Source: Globodera rostochiensis (Eukaryota > Nematoda > Chromadorea > Rhabditida > Heteroderidae). Taken from it: 64,000 bases of DNA. Location: positions 558,001 to 622,000 of the forward strand of contig JAEVLN010000015.1 of the NCBI GenBank assembly GCA_018350325.1, given 5' to 3'. Positions 58,179 to 64,000 of the stretch are shown here, one piece after another (the stretch's first letter is position 1; every line of letters begins with the position of its first letter). The position numbers and the translations under genes were made by a program. The notes under the pieces were generated by a model. It searched no databases, was not told the DNA's origin, and saw nothing but the letters and a program-made list of their open reading frames with translations.

Positions 58179-60881
58179 ATTCCGTTTGTCCTCAATTCTT
58201 TCTTTTTGGGCTCACTCGGGCCTTCGTTTGCGTCAAGCAGTCTAAAAATTAGAAAATAGGGGAAGAATAAATTCCGCGAGTTTTTTTTTTGTTGAAAATT
58301 CCAAAAATGGCGAAGGAAAGTGTTTCCAATAATCCCATTTCATCCCCTCACCCGTCGCCAATGTCCTTGTCTTCTAAGTTAATGCTGATGCGAGTCGACT
58401 GCTGACTCCAATTCCACTCAATTGCCTCCTGCTCCCACTCGGCCCATTTGTCCTCGTCGCGCTCAGTTGGACAGCGAACCAACATACAATTGCCTCTTCT
58501 ATTAAAGCTTCGCAACTCCAATCGTTCCCCCGTCAAATTGTTCTTCAGTTCAAATGGCACAATGGCAACAGCAGAAAACCAATCCCAAACACACATGATG
58601 AAATTGACCGCAACGGTCGAATTGACAAATGCCTTAAGAGGAATAAAGGAAATTAAAGAGTCCAATTCTAAACAAATTAAAAATGCACCAATTTGAGTCC
58701 TTCCATTTTTTCCGAATGAAATCGGCAGAATTTCAACACTTTCGGATGACCATCCCCGCGGGGCGTGTGCAACCATTTGGCCAATGCTTGGCCAGAAGAA
58801 GCGCCGGCACTGTCATCGGGCGGAAACTCGGGGAAAAAATCAAAGGATTCGATCACTCGGAGTTTTGGGCAATCGCAGAGAACGGTCGGAGAGAATTGGC
58901 GCAAAGGGACGAGTTCGGAATAAAAGAAGCAAAAACAGCGAATGTTGTCTTTGATCAACGGCCAAATCCGGTGCCAAATAATTTTCCAACTGCGCTTTTG
59001 GATGGTGTCTGTTTCAATGTAAAGAGTTGTCTCTTTGGAATTGAAAAGTCGGCGAATGATTTGAAGGAATTCGATGACACTTCGGTCGATGTAACTAAAA
59101 ATACCATAGAACATTGAGGGACTGGCTCGGATCCGAATAAAAATACAACCAATCGATTCCTCTCGTCGAGCTGAGTACGAATCAGCAAAAATTTCTTGCC
59201 GGAAAGCACTATGAAGAAAGTTATGGGCTCCTCGAAGTTGGCCAAAAACCATAGGGGGGCGGTACCAAAAATTGTCAGAAATATGTTAATTGACATGGAA
59301 AATAGCTCCCAAAGTACCGCACTTTTTGGAAGAAAAAATATTTTCACAAATTTTGACCAAAAGGGTCCCTCCCCCCTATGGTTTTTGGCCAAGTTTGAGG
59401 AGCCATAACTTTCTTCATAGTGCTTTCCGGCAAGAAATTTTTGCTGATTCGTACTCAGCTCGACGAGAGGAATCGATTGGTTGTAGTTTTATTCGGATCC
59501 GAGCCAGTCCCTGATAAGATATAAATTCCCAAAACATTTAGGAAAATCCTTAAGAGATTTCAAACAATTTAAACCAGCAATGACCTTATCAAAAGGCGTT
59601 CAAATCCGATCACTTTGTCGGGAAATGGCTCTTGCGGAATTGGCAGGCGACGCGCGACTTTATTGTCAACGAATTTGACAATTTTAGCGCCCTTTCCTTT
59701 CTTTAAGCGACGAATTTGCAAATTGCCCAACGCCAATCCATTCGAATTGAAATGCGCGTCAACCAAAAAGTCAAATCGATCGCTGAGAAGCGCCACTTTC
59801 AGTCCGAGCACAAAAGGGCCACAGAATTCGAACACATCAAACAGAACGTCGTTGCAAACGAAACTGAAAAATTATTAAATGCTAAAAATGAGATTTTGGG
59901 GTGGCAACATCAACAATTTTTCTCCACAATTCGGGGTTAGATTGAAGAAGTTCAGGGTGCATTATAGTGAACGCTCACTCCAAGAGGGCATATCTTAAAT
60001 CCTCTTTTAATCCCCCACGGGTGATTATTTTTCAAACCTACTCAGAGAGTGGGCGATTATTAGAGGTTGGGGGATTATTATAGGATGGGGGATTATTTTT
60101 CAACCTACTCAGAGAGTGGGCGATTATTAGAGGTTGGGGGATTATTAGAACATGGGGGATTAAAAGCGGATTTACGGTAATTATAAACGATCGCTGTCTA
60201 AGTCCTAAGTTTAGGAAATGCATTTAAGCCGGTTTTTGAACCACGTAAACTTGGTCAAAATGGATATTGTTGAACAAATTTTGTGACTTCCTGCGCACCA
60301 ATCTACACAAATTCATCTTTTGTGTATACAGCAGGGCATTTCGGATTCCAGAAAATTTCGGGTTTTTTTGGCCGTTTTGGATTCGTATTTCGGAATTTGG
60401 GTTAAATTTCGGATTCCGGAAAAATTTCGGGATTTACGTGAATTCGGATTTAAAATCCTTTCGGATTTTTGGTTTTCCGGAATTCGGATTTTATTTTCCG
60501 ATTTTGCCCAGCCCTGGTATACAGCGTCTTACTAGTGTCGTCGTTAAATTACTTTTGGCACTTCTTGATTACTAACTTAACTATTGTATCAGAATTTTAA
60601 GAAAATTCTCCAATAAAACAAGGACAAAATAAAGACAAAGACCTGAAATAGGACAAATTGTATAAATAAGGACATTATAAAATTGAGACTTTCCAAATAA
60701 GGGCAAAGCGATCCCTGGAATTTTGGAGGGTTGGGGGGGGGGGGTAGTGGGAAAGGCCGAAAAGCAAAAACAAAACCCTTTTGTCCTGCCCATGTACCAT
60801 TCTCGCTTTTCAAATAAAAAAAACTCACATTTCATTTAGTTGTTTTTCCACTTTCTTCGGATTGTTCGGATTGTCCGACAT
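58137..60881 (-). CDS. F-box-like family member, copy K (altered C-terminus)
   Basis: Exons: 60829-60881, 59585-59863, 58689-59094, 58352-58632, 58137-58241. Exon 1 has a 9-bp in-frame duplication ([17 protein letters not shown]). Exons 2-4 are open and in phase ([47 protein letters not shown]). Exon 5 lost two bases in the lysine/arginine run (KKRKN becomes KKKELRTNG...), so translation continues 19 codons into the Merlin fragment to a TAA. The gene could still be functional with a changed tail. Intron 2 holds a foldback element and intron 1 a hAT-like element. The exon 3 donor is GTGCAT, weaker than in the sister copies. Confidence 0.72.
59117..59512. mobile_element. Foldback element with about 150-bp arms
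   Basis: AGGGACTGGCTCGGATCCGA at the left and its exact inverse at the right. The arms continue through CCAATCGATTCCTCTCGTCG and GCCGGAAAGCACTATGAAG almost without change, leaving a core of about 80 bp. The same arm sequence forms the core of 37577-38170. Confidence 0.78.
60021..60160. repeat. Tandem repeat with CCTACTCAGAGAGTGGGCGA
   Basis: Two units of about 73 bp, each ending AGAGGTTGGGGGATTATTA; the GGGGGATTATT submotif occurs further times. Confidence 0.75.
60332..60516. mobile_element. 185-bp hAT-like element
   Basis: Ends CAGGGC and GCCCTG, with exact 8-bp duplications GTATACAG (60324-60331, 60517-60524). The interior is TTTCGGATTCCGG-type simple repeat. Confidence 0.85.
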
Positions 60882-62745
60882 TTGTTTTTGTTGTAAATTT
60901 AAATGATTTTTTGATTCCAATCAGCTAAAAAGTGAGAAGGCGGCATTTTTTATACTATCTAAAAACAGAAAGCAAGACAAAAACCCGAATTCTAGGCCAA
61001 AAATCCCACTTCGATGGCCTAAAACAATCAAATTGCCCGGGTCAAACAAATAAATAAAACATAAATTTATTTATTGGATTAAGTCAAAATCAAATGCCAA
61101 AAAAAGAACGAATGAAAGGAAGGCAAAAATTGTGTAGACTTATCCTTAAAAATGCCAACAATTGGGGGGAAATCAAAATGATTGCTCGGGGCTTTGTGCC
61201 ATCCGTATGTATGGGAATTTTGCTTTCTGTTCATTGACCCCCCCCCCATCAATCCTTTCAAAAATGGATTATTTGGGCGGTGATTTATTTATTCACTGAT
61301 ATGGCAATTTATCTTCCCATTTAAACGCTAAAATCAAGGGGGCAGCCAAAGTCGAATATTCGAAAATTGTTCGAATTCGAGCAGGATTCGAAATTGGCCG
61401 AAGTGGAGCTCAGATTCAGAATCTAGGCCCCAGAATACCCCTAGAAACACGGCCGTAGTGGCTTCGGCATTCACGTTCCGGCGCCAAATAAAACAATGAA
61501 AAGACGCATTAAAAAGGTATGAAAATTTTTGTTGAAAAAAGACGAATCCGACAACTTTTGCTTGAAAAACGGCCTAGGCCTAAGGAGCCTAAGCTGAGGT
61601 GATTTATGTAAAAAGACATTTCACGAGGGTTTTCAGGCCTCGGAAATGGGTCAACTCCAACAGCAGACAAATTAGGCAAACCGTCAAAATTGCCCAAAAT
61701 ACCCTCCTTTTATGCTTTTGCATAGGCTAATCCTGCTTTTTTTAGCTGCTAAATCCGGCCGTGATTTAAAAAAAAAAAATCAAAAATTGGGTGATCTTTG
61801 GGGTCTGAGTCCAACCGGATGCAACTGCACTTGGGGGTGCGTCCACCTACTGATCAGTATTCCCATTAGAGAGCAGGAAACGGCATCAGCCCAATGATCG
61901 CCACCCATCGCGCCGAGTGCAGTATTTTTATAGGATGGAGACGATTGGAAGCAAATTATTTGATGGGTTTCATTTGCGGGCAGAGAAGGCGTAGAAAAAC
62001 GGGAGAGAGTGTGCAAATGTCTGCGGAAAAGAAAACAGACAAAGTTCGGCGCTGCCGTTTTGGCGCCAAGGTCTTTTTTCACAACTTATCAATGTTTTTA
62101 CATAATTGATTAAGGGCATCCTTTTACATCAAATACTGGTTTCACTATTTTTAAGTATTTTCAATGTCAAATTCAATTAAAAGAAAAACGAAAAATGAAA
62201 TTAACACATTAAGCAAACACACCTCAACACGTTTGCCAAAATGAGTGCTGATGGAACTATGTGCGATTCTATTCGCGTGCCCAACAAATGCAGAGCTTAC
62301 TCTCAGTTCAGGGTGAGCTTTAGGCCTAAGCCTAAGCTCAGGTTGGCTTAATGCTTAAGCTCAGCTTAGGGTGACGTCCAGGGTGACCAGCTAAAAAACC
62401 CAAAAAGCAGGATTAGCAGTTTATATCGGGATAAAGAGAACGAGTCGGGATAGGAAAACGAATCGGAGGTGAACGAGTGTTGGCCGGGAACGAATTGAGG
62501 CAGGCATTGTTTGATGCTAGCATTAGGTAATTGTTGCGGAGCTCAAAAAAGAAAGACAATGTAAAGACCAAAAAATGGGTTAAACATTTCGCCGAAATTA
62601 GGGAGGGGGAGGGCTTACGGATTTCAACAGCGCCTTCGTTCCATTCAACAAAATTTCTGATAGACAATAAAAATTTAACGCAACAATTCGATGTCCATTT
62701 TATATGTAAGTTTTAATTCCATTCAAAATTTATGCCTTTTCGTCC
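60882..62745. other. Intergenic region, no supported gene
   Basis: 60950-61350 mirrors the upstream segment of copy I. Telomere-type GGCCTAGGCCTAA and GGCCTAAGCCTAAGC patches lie at 61570-61600 and 62315-62375. A half copy of the CGATTCGTTCCC family (inverse form) is at 62425-62500. Open frames at 61712-62109 have no recognisable domain or splice context. Confidence 0.5.
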
Positions 62746-64000
62746 TCAATTCTTTCTCTTTTTAGGCTCACTTGGGCCTTCGTCTGCGTCAAGCAGTCTA
62801 AAAATTAGAAAATAGGGGAAGAAAGTGTTTCCAATAAACAATGCTTCCATACCCGTCGCCAATGTCACTGTCGTTAAAGCAAATAATGATGCGATTCCAC
62901 TGATGGTGCCAATCCCACTCAGCCGCCTCCTTTTCCCATTCGGTCCATTTGTCCTCGTCGCGCTCAATTGGACAACGAACCAAAAGCCATTTGTTTCCTT
63001 CAAGGTGTCGCAACACCAAACGCTCCCCCGTCAAATTATTCTTCAATTCAAATGGCACAATGTCAGCAGGAGTAGGATCCCAACGACAGCGACAAATGAT
63101 GAAATTGACCGGCTCGGTCGAATTGAAAAATTCCTTTAGGGGAATAAAGGAATTTAAAATGTCCAATAAAACAAATTCTCAAAAACTCACCATTTTGACT
63201 CCTTCCACTTGTATCGAACAAAAAAAGCATTGCAACACTTTCGGAAGTCCATCCCCGCGGGGCGTGTGCAACCATTTGGCCACTGCTTGTTCAGCAGAAG
63301 CGAAGGCACTGTCAGCGGCCGGAAACGCGGGGAAAACATAACTGGAATGGACCATTCGGAGCTTCGGGCAATCGCGGAGAATGGTCGGAAACAAATGGCG
63401 CAAACGATCGAATTCAAAGGGAAGCATCAAAAATCCGCAAATCTTGTCTTTGATCAGAGGCCAAATCTTTTTCCAAATGATTTCCCAACTGCGGTTTTGG
63501 GTGGGGGCTGCTGTTGTTCTGATGAAAAGCCCTTTGGAGTCGAAAAGTCGGCGAATGCGTTGGAGAAATTCGATGGTACTTCCGTCGATGTAACTAAAAT
63601 TGTAAAATATCAAAAAACTAATGGACAAAAGAAATTAAAACATTTTTGTTTTAAGGCTTTCAGAACAATTTAAACCGAGAATGACCTTATTTGAAGGCGC
63701 CCAAATCCGACCACGTTGTCAGGAAGCGGCTCTTGCGGAATTGGCAGGCGACGCGCGACTTCATTGCCAACGAATTTGACAATTTCAGCGCCATTCCCGT
63801 CATCTGCGCGACAAATTTTTAAATTGCCCAACGACCATTCCTTCAATTTGAAATGCGCGTCCACCAAACGATCAAATCGATCGCTGATCAAAGCAACTTT
63901 GAGTCCGAGCAAAAGAGGCCCAAAGAATTCGAACACATCAAACAGAACGTCGTCGCAAATGAAACTGAAAAATTATAAATGGGAAAAATAAGATTTTGGG
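62746..64000 (-). CDS. F-box-like family member, copy L (5' exon off window)
   Basis: Exons: 63686-63964, 63191-63593, 62853-63133, 62746-62797. They are open with matching phases; exon 1 should lie just beyond 64000. Exon 2 reads [20 protein letters not shown], the uninterrupted form of the sequence shifted in copy I. Exon 3 has [13 protein letters not shown]; exon 4 has SDIGDG and [16 protein letters not shown]; exon 5 has [16 protein letters not shown]. The exon 2 donor is GTCATT and the exon 3 donor GTGAGT. It appears functional as far as visible. Confidence 0.78.

Noticed and set aside
61712..62109. Short plus and minus frames with Cys/Trp-rich segments
   Set aside because: No splice signals or homologous copy in the window, and no recognisable motif; not enough to call a gene.

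Overview
The window looks like nuclear DNA of a plant-parasitic cyst nematode (Globodera/Heterodera type). It is AT-rich, with small exons, short introns and very dense dispersed repeats. It carries a multicopy F-box-like gene family of the kind I associate with cyst nematodes, RanBPM/SPRYSEC-like SPRY exons, and nematode telomere-type TTAGGC motifs. The species call is inference; no rRNA or mitochondrial marker is present. All gene models were read by eye from splice signals and have no transcript support.

Layout. (1) About 0-4.5 kb: three minus-strand members of a five-exon F-box-like family, one of them a deletion pseudogene. (2) 6-9.6 kb: a divergent ubiquitin-like gene, a hAT-like element with 8-bp target duplications, a zinc-finger-like repeat gene, a terminal-inverted-repeat element with a telomere-motif palindrome, and an orphan acidic exon. 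(3) 11.1-13.9 kb: an F-box-like copy that has lost a splice acceptor. (4) 15.3-20.2 kb: the most unusual block, four minus-strand genes head to tail. They encode a small coiled-coil protein, a Med15-like protein with a long TEAVKEG heptad array, a SIX homeobox gene with one exon exactly triplicated, and a TAZ1 zinc-finger protein with LEA-like 11-residue repeats. (5) 21.5-24.8 kb: two broken F-box-like copies. (6) 25.9-31.7 kb: a Helitron with Rep/helicase, a 3' hairpin ending in CTAG, and an RPA-like gene. (7) 32-39.3 kb: hAT-like, foldback and Mutator-like elements, F-box-like fragments, and a SPRY gene cut by a 594-bp insertion. (8) 39.8-54 kb: two more F-box-like copies. One carries an intact Ty3/gypsy retrotransposon with apparently identical LTRs inside exon 4. 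(9) 54.7-57 kb: a second SPRY segment that serves as the empty site for two insertions in the first. (10) 57.9-64 kb: a Merlin/ISXO2-like transposase fragment and two F-box-like copies, the last running off the window.

The window reads as a birth-and-death gene-family neighbourhood shaped by transposons. Paralogous segments provide internal empty sites, so several insertions are proven from sequence alone. Apart from the F-box-like family, the coding content is mostly transcriptional regulators (15-20 kb) and mobile-element proteins.
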